A stretch of DNA of 64,000 nt from Bifidobacterium catulorum (GTDB lineage Bacteria; Actinomycetota; Actinomycetes; Actinomycetales; Bifidobacteriaceae), in the NCBI RefSeq assembly GCF_003129925.1, contig NZ_QFFN01000005.1, positions 42,018-106,017 of the forward strand, written 5' to 3'. Shown piece after piece: positions 19,812-28,522 of the stretch (position 1 is its first letter; each line of letters starts with the position of its first letter). The notes under the pieces were generated by a model. The model worked only from the letters and a program-made list of their open reading frames with translations, was not told the origin of the DNA and did not search any database. The position numbers and the translations under genes were made by a program.

Positions 19812-20879
19812 TCAGGATTCCGGAAGGAATCGCGTAACGATATCGTCGAGCTGGGAGGAGATGCCAGAGAAATCCTGATTCAAATCCAGAGTACGTACGA
19901 TGATGCGATTGCCGTCCATGTCGAACTCTCCATCCGGCTGCCGTTCCTCATCCGTTCTCGCATACAGCACCATGCCGGACACAATGTGGGCATCGCCGTT
20001 CGCCGACAGCTGGAACGTCTTGTTTTTCACATAGGTGAACATCTGATACATGTTCGTGGAATGCATCGTATAACTGTCGAAGTTCCGCTGCATCGTCCGC
20101 GTATAGTATTTCGCATCGATGATGAGCGTGTCCCGGCCATTGTCCAATACCACGTCCGGTTGCATAACCGGCAGTTCCACGCCTGCCGGGCACATCCAGG
20201 GGATACGATGATGGGTCGTTTTGATGCGTCCCCGCCATTCACGCGAATAATATCCGAAAAGAAACTTCTCGTATATCCGATGCATCTGCTGATCATCGAG
20301 GAAGTCCATGAGCAGGGTTTTTCCTGGTCGGGAGCTTTGCAGCAGCCCTTTGACCGCCAGACGGCAGATGCCGATGAGCATACGATAGGTCTGATTGTTC
20401 CTGTCGAATCGCAGTCGCCAATCGACTCGGCGAAGATCGACTCGCCCAACGTTATCCAGGCATGCGAGCAGTCGCCGCAGTTTCGCTCTGCGAATCGGAC
20501 CGACGTCGGCATGCGTCAGCAGCAGCATGGTCGATTTGATGATGCGGTTCGCATGAGAATCCACAGTGAAATCATCCACTGTGCAGACGAGCTTTTTCCT
20601 TGACATCGTGACCTTGCGGGCGCTTTCGGTGATTTCGATCCTGCCTCGGGGAGAATCCAGCTCGTCGGTATGGGGGATATATTCTCGCGACAGCCCTCGC
20701 TTGATTTGCGTCGACATTCCCTGCACGAGGATGGCGGCGCATAAGTCGGCGATGTTATCGAAGGATTCCGTACCCAGTTTCCGATATTGCTGTTCCCGCA
20801 AGGCTCGAAAAGCGTACGACAGCATGTAGTACACATTCCGAATCGGAATGCTTGACGACGTCAAATCCGCCGACGTCAT
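19812..20879 (-). CDS. mcrC: McrC-like subunit of a modification-dependent restriction system
   Basis: A 355-residue McrC protein. In McrBC it supplies the nuclease, and the PD-(D/E)xK core is visible as QPDVVLDNGRDTLIIDAKYY (about residues 235-255). The N-terminal part (IPIRNVYYMLSYAF) is typical of the family. Its ATG overlaps the mcrB stop by 4 bp. The pair would cut DNA carrying modified cytosine or another modified base, so it restricts foreign DNA that bears such modifications. Confidence 0.92.
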   Translation of the reverse strand: MTSADLTSSSIPIRNVYYMLSYAFRALREQQYRKLGTESFDNIADLCAAILVQGMSTQIKRGLSREYIPHTDELDSPRGRIEITESARKVTMSRKKLVCTVDDFTVDSHANRIIKSTMLLLTHADVGPIRRAKLRRLLACLDNVGRVDLRRVDWRLRFDRNNQTYRMLIGICRLAVKGLLQSSRPGKTLLMDFLDDQQMHRIYEKFLFGYYSREWRGRIKTTHHRIPWMCPAGVELPVMQPDVVLDNGRDTLIIDAKYYTRTMQRNFDSYTMHSTNMYQMFTYVKNKTFQLSANGDAHIVSGMVLYARTDEERQPDGEFDMDGNRIIVRTLDLNQDFSGISSQLDDIVTRFLPES

Positions 20880-22648
20880 CGGATGGCCTCTCTCAGCCTT
20901 TCGGCCTCGTCTGCCACGGTCTGCGGTTCGTCAAACCAGTATTCCTCAAGCAACGGAATAAGCTCGTATTCCACGATGCCCGACAATGTCCGCTCGTCTG
21001 CGGTTTGCGGAGTCAACCCGCAGAAATAGCTGTGCCCGATCCGGAAACCCTTGCCGAGGGAATCGTCCTCGGATATCTTCCTGTTGAGCGTTTTGACGGC
21101 GGAGATGAGCCTGCCGAACCTGTCGCTGCCCAACGATTGTTCATACCGTTTGAACCCATCGGTGTCGAATCCCGGCTCAAGTTCGACGAACGCGAACCTG
21201 CGGCGAAGCGCGTAGTCGATCATCGCCAGGCTGCGGTCGGCGGTGTTCATCATGCCGATGATGAACACGTTGGAGGGAATGGAGAACAGTTCGTCCGCAT
21301 ACGGCAACTGCAGTTTGAGGTCGCGCTTGTCGTTCTCGATGAGCATGAACAGTTCGCCGAAGATCTTGTTGAGATTGCCGCGGTTGATTTCGTCGATGAT
21401 GAAGTAATATGGCCGGTCCTCATCTTCCTCTGCCTTTTTGCAGAATTCATAGAACACTCCGTATTTGAGTTCGAAGCCGGTGTCCTTCGGCCGATATCCA
21501 AGCATGAAGTCCTCATAGGAATAGTTCTGGTGGAACTGCACCATTGTCACCCGGCTCGGGTCCTTCACCCCCATGATGGAGTAGGCGAGCCGCTTGGCCA
21601 TGAAGGTCTTGCCCACGCCGGGAGCCCCCATGAGGATGATGTTTTTCTTGCGATCGAGGGCTGCGACGAGATTGTCATAGGTATGCTCACCGACATACGC
21701 CTCGTCGAGAAAATCCTCACGCGAGTACGGATCAAGAGGAATCTCCTCGACAACCGAAGCATCATCGCCTTCCTCCGCATCGTCATTCAGCAGTTCGTCG
21801 ATCTGACGGACCATGTCGAGATTCGATGTAATGTCGTTCAGCGTCTTGTTATGGAACTGCTTTGCGGAGCGCAAAGTGCTATCGGCGTCATCCACAGTCA
21901 TCCATGACACTTGCCGAGCATTATTGAAATCATCGGCGCTCTCATAATGCTCGTAATCGGACTGCACTTCACCGATACCGAGAATCGTTCTGGTGCCCTT
22001 AATCGCCACCACCACATCACCGGGCTTCATCTCATTGGCGAACTGCCAAAGCATGCGGGCCGCGTTCCGGGGAATCCCGTCCATCTCATAGGAATCCCGC
22101 AATTCCTGCTGTATCTCACTTCGCTTGTCGTACCGTGAGATGTCGCCGATCTTCCCCCACCCTATCAGCATAACGGAGTCGTCCTGGCATTCCTGCCATT
22201 TCTCCGCTCTGGAGCCAGGACGGTACGACCAATATCGTTGTTCCGGAGCACCACTGTCTCCGAGGGCATTGGCCGGCGCCATTTTACGCCGGTCTCGATC
22301 ATGCTTGTTCCGTTCACGAATAAGGTGTGAAGCCAGCTCATTGGTCATATGTACGTTGGCGCCGGTATCCGTCAGCTTCCAGACGCCATGCTCTCCGCCA
22401 TCGATATAGCCGCCGAAGACGAGGATATTCCTCGCGAAAGCGACCTCATTGGAGAATCTGTTGACCTTTGTTTTCCCTCGTACAGCCGTAAGCTCCTCTT
22501 GCGTCAGGTGGAGGTTCCCCGCAATCCTGTCTCTTACCTCTGCGGGGCTTGCCTTCCCTCCCAATTCCTTCAATGCATTCAGAATTGGCTCCATCCATCG
22601 CATGTAGGCAGACTTCAGATTGGTTTTGGCAACGTCTTCATCAACCAT
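20876..22648 (-). CDS. mcrB: McrB-like AAA+ GTPase with EVE-like reader domain
   Basis: A 590-residue translocase subunit. Residues about 1-95 resemble the winged-helix N-terminal domain of Mrr-type proteins. About 125-250 form an EVE/PUA-like modified-base reader (MLIGWGKIGDISRYD, PGDVVVAIKGTRTILGIGEV), unlike the N-domain of E. coli McrB. About 290-590 form the McrB AAA+ motor, with Walker A GAPGVGKTF, Walker B FIIDEINRGN and the McrB signature MNTADRS. GAAAGGA supports the start. The specificity is set by the reader and cannot be predicted here. Confidence 0.92.
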   Translation of the reverse strand: MVDEDVAKTNLKSAYMRWMEPILNALKELGGKASPAEVRDRIAGNLHLTQEELTAVRGKTKVNRFSNEVAFARNILVFGGYIDGGEHGVWKLTDTGANVHMTNELASHLIRERNKHDRDRRKMAPANALGDSGAPEQRYWSYRPGSRAEKWQECQDDSVMLIGWGKIGDISRYDKRSEIQQELRDSYEMDGIPRNAARMLWQFANEMKPGDVVVAIKGTRTILGIGEVQSDYEHYESADDFNNARQVSWMTVDDADSTLRSAKQFHNKTLNDITSNLDMVRQIDELLNDDAEEGDDASVVEEIPLDPYSREDFLDEAYVGEHTYDNLVAALDRKKNIILMGAPGVGKTFMAKRLAYSIMGVKDPSRVTMVQFHQNYSYEDFMLGYRPKDTGFELKYGVFYEFCKKAEEDEDRPYYFIIDEINRGNLNKIFGELFMLIENDKRDLKLQLPYADELFSIPSNVFIIGMMNTADRSLAMIDYALRRRFAFVELEPGFDTDGFKRYEQSLGSDRFGRLISAVKTLNRKISEDDSLGKGFRIGHSYFCGLTPQTADERTLSGIVEYELIPLLEEYWFDEPQTVADEAERLREAIR

Positions 22649-22695
22649 CGCAAAATCCTTTCACCACATAAGTTCTCAGTATATTCTTTTCTTGC

Positions 22696-22818
22696 TCGTG
22701 CAAAAAACCTGATGAATGAACAGCGGTTTCGTACAGAAATCCCGATGACGAAATAGCTGTTTCGTGCAAAAAACCGGAGGAATATATCGTGGTTTCGTGC
22801 GGAAATCCTGACGAACGG
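22696..22818. repeat. Four tandem 33-bp repeats upstream of mcrB
   Basis: Degenerate units starting with TCGTGCAAAAAACC or TCGTACAGAAATCC begin at 22696, 22729, 22762 and 22795, exactly 33 bp apart; the last is partial. They lie 48 bp before the mcrB start. There are no spacers, so this is not a CRISPR array. In one minus frame they would give 11-residue repeats (SSGFLHETA), but that frame has no convincing gene start. Confidence 0.85.
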
Positions 22819-22908
22819 TGAATGAGACGACGTTGCCGGACGCGTTTCGGCACCGATTATGTCGTGGTCGACTATTGCGTGGCGCCGGGGTTTTCCGCTA
22901 TGGTGCTG

Positions 22909-23008
22909 AATGCAGACTCCGGGGGTGCCCGCTTATACGGCTGAGATGGACGACCCGTCCGAACCCGTTGACCTGAACAGGATAATGCCTGCGTAGGGAA
23001 TCGGATGC
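22909..23008 (+). promoter_or_regulatory. TPP (thi-box) riboswitch
   Basis: The conserved aptamer core is plain: GGGGGTGCCC, then GGCTGAGATGG, ACCCGTTGACCTGAACAGG and ATAATGCCTGCGTAGGGAA in the correct order and spacing. These are the signature parts of the thiamine pyrophosphate riboswitch. It lies about 165 bp upstream of the NCS2 permease start on the same strand. Confidence 0.93.
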
Positions 23009-23126
23009 TGCACGGCGTTCTCTTGCGCATACTCGCTGCTGGCGAGCTTCTCGAACGGGCGGTTCCCACGCGTTGCCCAGGTGTCGTTTACATGTCGTGC
23101 ATTCGTTTCCTTTACGCATGCTCCCA

Positions 23127-23149
23127 TCGGCCACGAATCGTATGGCCGA
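23127..23149 (+). promoter_or_regulatory. Hairpin before the permease ribosome-binding site
   Basis: TCGGCCA and TGGCCGA form a perfect 7-bp stem ending four bases before AGAGGAAAGAAG. It may be part of the riboswitch expression platform that controls translation. Confidence 0.45.
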
Positions 23150-23170
23150 CGCATGAGAGGAAAGAAGTAT

Positions 23171-24526
23171 ATGACTCAGCAACGATCACTGAGCCCCAAG
23201 AATATGCTGCTGGGATTCCAGCACGTACTGGTCTCCAACGTCTGGCTCGACCCGGTCTTCGTGGCCGCGGCGATCGGCCTGCCGCTGGCGCTGTCGTCGA
23301 ACATGGTGAACGCCATCTTCATCATCTCCGGTCTGGTCACGCTCGTGCAGGCCACCAGGCTCGTGCGACTGCCGATCATACAGGGCCCGTCCGCCGCATT
23401 CGACGCGCTGATGATCGCCGCCGGCACCGCCGGCTCGCTCGCCGCGGCAGGAACATCCATCTTCATCGCATCGCTGATCTTCCTGGTGCTGTGCCTCACC
23501 CGCGTCATCGAGAACCTGCGGTTCCTGTTCGCCCCCATCGTCTCCGGCGTCATCATCTTCCTCGTCGGCGTCTCGCTCTCCGGCTTCACGCTCAGCGAGT
23601 TCCTCGGCGGCGCCCCCGGGGACAAGGGCTTCGCCGACCCGAAGGTGCTGGCCGTCTCCATCCTCACCACCGTGCTCGTGGTGGCGCTCTCCCAGTTCGG
23701 CAAGGGCCTGTGGCGCTCGCTGTCGTATCTCATCGCACTGGTGGCCGGCACCGCGCTGGCCATGGCGTTCGGCCTGTCCGACTTCTCCGGCGTGGCCTCC
23801 AAACCATGGTTCGGTCTGCCCACATTCATGCCGTACGGCGGTTTCACCTTCAACGCCGCCATCTTCGTGCCGTTCCTCATCGCCTATATGGTGGCCGTCA
23901 TGGAGGCGCTGGGCGTGTATCAGGCCGCCACGGAGATCCAGGGCACGAAGCTGGAGAACAAGCAGGTGCGGTACGGTCTGGCCGGCGAGGCGGCCGGTTC
24001 GGCGCTGTCGTCGCTGATCGGCGGCTTCACCACCACCGCATACCCGCAGAACGTGGCGCTGCTCAAGGTCACCGACGAGGGCAGGACCCGCACACGCGTG
24101 CCGGTGATCATCGCCGGCGTCGTCTTCGTGGTGCTGGGCTTCATCCCCAAGGCGGGCGCCGTGCTTTCGCTCATCCCCTCGCCGGTCATCGGCGGCATCT
24201 TCCTGCCGGCCGCCGCAAGCCTCATCTCCACAGGCTTCAACACGCTGCGCAAGGTAGAGCCGAACGACCGCAACCAGGTCGTCATCGGCCTGTCCCTGCT
24301 GCTGGGCATCGCGCTGCCGGGCGCGCTGAGCGGTCTTGAGGGCGGTGCGCATGTGTTCTTCTCGAACAGCATCCTCGTCGGCGCGTTCGCCGTCGTCATC
24401 CTCAAGCTGCTGCTCATCGACCTGCCGAATTTCGTGGCCAGGAGAGCCGGTAAGGCAGTCGTCAAGGAGACGACGGGCGACGCCGGCTCCGACGCCGCCG
24501 GCGAGTCCGCACCCGAAACCAAATAG
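23171..24526 (+). CDS. NCS2-family permease under TPP control
   Basis: A 451-residue membrane protein with 12-14 hydrophobic segments, of the nucleobase:cation symporter 2 (xanthine/uracil) family. The NAT signature region reads TAYPQNVALLKVT, with alanine where the family usually has glycine (QNxG). The start follows AGGAAAGAAG; an ATG six codons earlier contains that site. The TPP riboswitch upstream ties it to thiamine status, so a thiamine precursor such as the hydroxymethylpyrimidine base is a better guess for its substrate than xanthine or uracil (inference). The tail of about 30 residues is charged. Confidence 0.88.
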   Translation: MTQQRSLSPKNMLLGFQHVLVSNVWLDPVFVAAAIGLPLALSSNMVNAIFIISGLVTLVQATRLVRLPIIQGPSAAFDALMIAAGTAGSLAAAGTSIFIASLIFLVLCLTRVIENLRFLFAPIVSGVIIFLVGVSLSGFTLSEFLGGAPGDKGFADPKVLAVSILTTVLVVALSQFGKGLWRSLSYLIALVAGTALAMAFGLSDFSGVASKPWFGLPTFMPYGGFTFNAAIFVPFLIAYMVAVMEALGVYQAATEIQGTKLENKQVRYGLAGEAAGSALSSLIGGFTTTAYPQNVALLKVTDEGRTRTRVPVIIAGVVFVVLGFIPKAGAVLSLIPSPVIGGIFLPAAASLISTGFNTLRKVEPNDRNQVVIGLSLLLGIALPGALSGLEGGAHVFFSNSILVGAFAVVILKLLLIDLPNFVARRAGKAVVKETTGDAGSDAAGESAPETK

Positions 24527-24661
24527 CCTCAGCATTTACATTTAGAATCGGTATCAGACGATAGCCGATGCCCCATGCCATAGGCCATATGTACGGGGCG
24601 CGGACGGATGTCGTTCGTGCCCTGTACGACATATGGCCGGCCCTCCCGGAAAGGACCCATC

Positions 24662-25789
24662 ATGCCCATACAGCCGGTCTCCGCCCCCACCCGCGAAGAC
24701 GTCAAACAGGCGGTGCTCGATTTCATCAGCCGATACGGTTGCGACGACGCTCCCGACGATGCGTTCGACGCCCTCGCCCGGCTCGTCTTCGCGTTCCAGT
24801 TCGCCAACAACGCGCCGTACCGTGCCTACTGCACGTCGAAGCGTGTGACCCCGGCCACGATGACGCACTGGTCGGACATCCCCCCGATGCCGGTGGACGG
24901 CTTCAAGATGCTCACCCTCACGTCCACGCCGGAGGACGAGTGCGAAGCCGTGTTCACCACGAGCGGCACCACGCATCCCGGTCAGAAGGGCCGGAATTTC
25001 CATCCCGATCTGGAAGTGTGGGACGCTTCGATGATCGGCCCATTCCGTCATTTCATCCTCCCCGACCGCGAGCGCATCCGCATCGGCGTGATCTCCCCGG
25101 CATGGGACATGAATGAGCATTCGTCGCTGTCCCGGTACCTGACAAGGGCCGTGGAATGCTGCGGCACCGAAGGAAGCGATTGTTTCTTCCACGCCGAGGG
25201 ACTGGAGTTCGACCGCATCGAACGGTTCCTGGACCGGGCTGTGGAGGACGGCGAGCCGGTGATGCTCATGGGTGCCTCATCCGCATACTGGTATCTGCTG
25301 GAGCATCTGCGTGGTTCGGGCCGCACGTTCCGTCTGCCGGCTGATTCGCGCCTGTTCGATACGGGCGGGTTCAAGGGCACGAGGACGGGAATCACCGTGG
25401 ACGACATGTATGCGATGTTCGCCGACGTGTTCGGCGTGGACCGCGCGCATTGCGTGAACATGTACGGCATGACCGAGTTGAGTTCGCAGATCTATGACCA
25501 GAACCTGCTGTCGTATTACGCGGACGGTTCGGTCAATACGCTGAAGGCTACGCCGGCGTGGGTGCGTTCGGTCATGCTGGACCCGCAGACGCTGACGCCG
25601 GTGGAGGATGGCGAGACGGGCGTGATCGCGCACTATGACCTCGCGAACTGGAATTCATGTCTGGCGATCCTCACCGAGGATCTGGGCGTTCGTTCGGCGG
25701 ACGGGTATCGTCTGCTGGGCCGTGCGAAAGGCGCCGAGGCGCGCGGATGCTCGATCACCGTGGACGAGGTCATGGCGGCGAACGCATGA
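24662..25789 (+). CDS. LuxE-like acyl-protein synthetase
   Basis: A 375-residue member of the LuxE (acyl-protein synthetase) family, which adenylates a fatty acid and passes it on through a thioester. Adenylate-forming motifs are TSGTTHPGQKG (about residue 100), NMYGMTELSSQIYD and the C-terminal AILTEDLGVR. The conserved LuxE-type cysteine may be the one in NWNSCLAILTEDLG. The start follows GGAAAGGA. Its stop overlaps the start of the luxC-like gene (ATGA), so the two products are made together and probably act as a complex. Confidence 0.87.
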   Translation: MPIQPVSAPTREDVKQAVLDFISRYGCDDAPDDAFDALARLVFAFQFANNAPYRAYCTSKRVTPATMTHWSDIPPMPVDGFKMLTLTSTPEDECEAVFTTSGTTHPGQKGRNFHPDLEVWDASMIGPFRHFILPDRERIRIGVISPAWDMNEHSSLSRYLTRAVECCGTEGSDCFFHAEGLEFDRIERFLDRAVEDGEPVMLMGASSAYWYLLEHLRGSGRTFRLPADSRLFDTGGFKGTRTGITVDDMYAMFADVFGVDRAHCVNMYGMTELSSQIYDQNLLSYYADGSVNTLKATPAWVRSVMLDPQTLTPVEDGETGVIAHYDLANWNSCLAILTEDLGVRSADGYRLLGRAKGAEARGCSITVDEVMAANA

Positions 25790-27312
25790 GCGGCAACGAG
25801 CACGTCGACGTCGCCGATATCGGCGTCGTCGACATCTTCCATGCGCCGGCAGGTTTCGTATTCGAGGCGTTCGATACGCGCGAGGTCATGACGTCCGACG
25901 GTGTGATGACGTTGCAATATCCGCGTCTTGACGCCGATGTGATTCATGCGTTATGCGATTGCGTTCGGAAGAATCGCAACGATCATCTTGCCGGCCAGCC
26001 CGTGGGCTCCATCATCGATGTGTTGTCCCGGGCCGTGGAGTTGTGGATGGACCCCGATTATCCGCCGCGGCGCATCGCCGAACGGCTGGTGCCGGCGATC
26101 ACCGGCTATGACGCGGATATGACGCGCATCGAGCTGAAACGCTATATGCGCATGTTCCGTAGACGTGAGCTGCTGCGGTTCGTCGATGATGAGCTGTCGT
26201 GCCCGCAGATGCTGGACGAGTACCGTCCGAACAAGGCCGGCGGCTATACGCGTCTGTATGGCCCGGACCTGTCGTTCCACGTGTTCTCCAGCAATGTGCC
26301 GGGCATTCCGGTTTGGAGCATGACGATGGGGCTGCTGGTCAAAAGCGCGATCATCGGCAAAGCGTCGTTCGACGAGCCGCTGATGCCGGTCCTGTTCGCC
26401 CGATCTATCCGCGAGATAGACCCCCGACTGGCCGACGCCATCGCCGTGGTGCCGTGGAAAGGCGGTACGGAGCCGTTGGAGGACGCCGCCATCGGGGAAT
26501 CGAACGCGGTCGTCGTCTATGGTTCCTCGCATACGACGCAGGCGCTGCGCCCGAAGGTCGCTGAAGGCAAACCGTTCCTCAGCTATGGCGCACGCATCGG
26601 GTTCTCCCTGATCGGCCGGGAGTCGCTGCGCGCGGACCGGTATGAGTCCACGATTCACCGCATGGCGCTGGATGTGGCCACATACGACCAGCAGAGCTGT
26701 CTGGCCGCGCAGACGGTGTTCGTGGAGCGTGGCGGCATGGTGGCGCCGCATGAGACGGCCGAACTGCTGGCCCATGAGCTGGAGTCGCAGCAGCGCAAGT
26801 ATCCGCGGTCAACACCCACGCAGGAGGAGTCCCTGGCGATCCAGCGGGTTCGCTCCTCCGTGGAGATGCTTTCGCTGTTCGCCGGCGGCGCCAGTGCGAC
26901 GAACGCGGATGCCGGTTCCAAACCGTTCGTCATCCCCTCGCCGCATGGCACCGACTGGACGGTGCTGTACTACGCGGATGCGGCGGCATTGCCCACGCCG
27001 GCCTCGCCGCTGAACCGCACCATCACCGTGGTGGCGGTCGACGATCTTGCCGACGCGATGCCGGTGATGGCGCCATATCGTCAGTGGCTGCAATCATGCG
27101 GCGTGGCCGTGGACGGCACGCGGCTGTTTCCTCTGGCGCAGCGTGCGGGCGCGCTCGGCATCGACCGCATCTGCCCGGTCGGGGAGATGAACCGCGCCAA
27201 GTCGGGATGGCATCATGACGGCGGATTCAACCTGCTCGACCTGGTGCGCGCCGTGGATGTGGAGCGCGGCACCGACCGGTTCGCCGACTCCTTCGACGAC
27301 GACTTCGAGTGA
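25786..27312 (+). CDS. LuxC-like acyl reductase
   Basis: A 508-residue protein of the LuxC acyl-CoA/acyl-protein reductase family, related to aldehyde dehydrogenases. The likely catalytic cysteine is in YDQQSCLAAQTVFVE, which matches the acylated cysteine region of LuxC. A cofactor-binding part precedes it (VPGIPVWSMTMGLLVKSA). LuxC takes the acyl group from LuxE and reduces it with NADPH to a fatty aldehyde. No luciferase genes (luxAB) are near, so the aldehyde must serve another purpose. Confidence 0.87.
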   Translation: MSGNEHVDVADIGVVDIFHAPAGFVFEAFDTREVMTSDGVMTLQYPRLDADVIHALCDCVRKNRNDHLAGQPVGSIIDVLSRAVELWMDPDYPPRRIAERLVPAITGYDADMTRIELKRYMRMFRRRELLRFVDDELSCPQMLDEYRPNKAGGYTRLYGPDLSFHVFSSNVPGIPVWSMTMGLLVKSAIIGKASFDEPLMPVLFARSIREIDPRLADAIAVVPWKGGTEPLEDAAIGESNAVVVYGSSHTTQALRPKVAEGKPFLSYGARIGFSLIGRESLRADRYESTIHRMALDVATYDQQSCLAAQTVFVERGGMVAPHETAELLAHELESQQRKYPRSTPTQEESLAIQRVRSSVEMLSLFAGGASATNADAGSKPFVIPSPHGTDWTVLYYADAAALPTPASPLNRTITVVAVDDLADAMPVMAPYRQWLQSCGVAVDGTRLFPLAQRAGALGIDRICPVGEMNRAKSGWHHDGGFNLLDLVRAVDVERGTDRFADSFDDDFE

Positions 27313-27363
27313 CAACGGATTTCCTCGATTGCGGATTTCCTCGATTTTTCCGGGAGTATCATC

Positions 27364-28164
27364 ATGACAACAGCAGCATCCACGACCATGCCCTTCACCG
27401 GCAAGGTCGCCATCGTCACCGGTGCGAGCCGTGGCATCGGCGCGGCCATCGCGCGGCGTTTCGCCGAACTCGGGGCGGCCGTGGTCATCGACTATCTGAG
27501 CGACGACGAACGGGCCCTCGCCACGGCCACCGCCATCGAGCAGCAGGCCGATGCGGCGGGCCGTGTGGCCGTGTTCAAGGCCGACGTACGCAGTGAGGAA
27601 CGGACGCGCGCGCTGGCCTCGTTCACCGAGGAGACGTTCGGCGGCGTGGACATCCTCGTCAACAATGCGCTCAGCCATTATTCGTTCGACCCGCGCCGGC
27701 GCCGCACCTTCGACGGCATCTCATGGGACGACTACCGCGAGCAGATCGACGGATGCCTGCGCGGCGCCTACAATACGTGCGCGGCGTGCGTGCCGCGTAT
27801 GCGACGTCAGGCGGGTGGCGCGATCGTCAACATCTCCAGCAATCTCGTGGATGCGCCGATTGTGCCATACCACGACTACACGGCGGCGAAGGGATCGCTT
27901 GTGGGATTCACCCGTTCGCTCGCGCAGGAGCTGGGCAAGTGGGGCATCCGTGCGAACGCCGTGGCGGCGGGACTCACCGCCGGCACGGATTCCAGCCGCG
28001 CCACCACCGAGGACGTGCGTGAACGCATCGTGGCGATGACGCCGCTCGGCCGTCTCGCCACCGCCGACGACATCGCAGGCGCCGTGATGATGCTGGCCGG
28101 CGACGATGCCGGATTCATCACCGGTCAGACGCTGCACGCCGACGGCGGTCTGGTGATGCGGTAA
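27364..28164 (+). CDS. Short-chain dehydrogenase/reductase (FabG-like)
   Basis: A 266-residue classical SDR. The cofactor motif TGASRGIGAAIA is near residue 20, the NNAL motif near 97, and catalytic Ser/Tyr/Lys are visible in VNISSNL and YHDYTAAKG. The end TGQTLHADGGLVMR is typical of 3-oxoacyl-ACP reductases. The Arg in TGASRG favours NADPH. It lies 51 bp after the luxC-like gene. It may reduce the aldehyde to an alcohol or make a 3-hydroxyacyl substrate for the pathway; which one is not decided by the sequence. Confidence 0.87.
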   Translation: MTTAASTTMPFTGKVAIVTGASRGIGAAIARRFAELGAAVVIDYLSDDERALATATAIEQQADAAGRVAVFKADVRSEERTRALASFTEETFGGVDILVNNALSHYSFDPRRRRTFDGISWDDYREQIDGCLRGAYNTCAACVPRMRRQAGGAIVNISSNLVDAPIVPYHDYTAAKGSLVGFTRSLAQELGKWGIRANAVAAGLTAGTDSSRATTEDVRERIVAMTPLGRLATADDIAGAVMMLAGDDAGFITGQTLHADGGLVMR

Positions 28165-28520
28165 AAACCGTCATTCCGGGCGGAGCCGCCTGCGGCGTAG
28201 TCGAGGAATCCACCGTCCCCGCCTTCGCCGTTCCGCTCCCCTCAGTCGGCTGCGCCGACAGCTCCCCTCGACGAGGGGAGCCAATGGAGAAACGGAACGA
28301 TTGCTTGCCCCTCAGGATTGGGGGATGCGATGGCACGAAGGACCCGAACGGCATGATTCACGGCTCCCCTCGACGAGGGGAGCCAATGGAGACGCGGAAC
28401 GATTGCTTGCCCCTCAGGATTGGGGGATGCGATGGCGCAAAGGTCCCGAACGGCATGATTCACGGCTCCCCTCAGGATTGAGGGGAGCTGTCAGGCGGAG
28501 CCTGACTGAGGGGAGCACTC
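28165..28520. repeat. 102-bp tandem repeats with REP-like palindromes
   Basis: Two full 102-bp units (28261-28362, 28363-28464) and a partial third (from 28465) follow the SDR gene. Each starts with the palindrome GCTCCCCTCGACGAGGGGAGC and contains CCCCTCAGGATTGGGGGATG. A further palindrome at 28465-28488 and a GTCATTCCGGGCGGAGC motif at 28170 complete the block. No gene is present. It may also end transcription of both converging genes. Confidence 0.88.
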
Positions 28521-28522
28521 CC

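Noticed and set aside
22696..22818. Possible CRISPR array
   Set aside because: The four 33-bp units abut directly with no spacers and are degenerate; no cas genes are near.
22641..22853. A 70-residue frame made of 11-residue repeats (SSGFLHETA)
   Set aside because: The repeats are simply the 33-bp DNA units translated. There is no ribosome-binding site, and the frame overlaps the mcrB start region.
24662..28164. Bioluminescence operon
   Set aside because: Only LuxE- and LuxC-like genes are present. No luxA/luxB, luxD or lux regulators are seen, and the third gene is an SDR.
28261..28520. Possible CRISPR array
   Set aside because: Units of 102 bp with internal palindromes are tandem copies, not short repeats separated by unique spacers.
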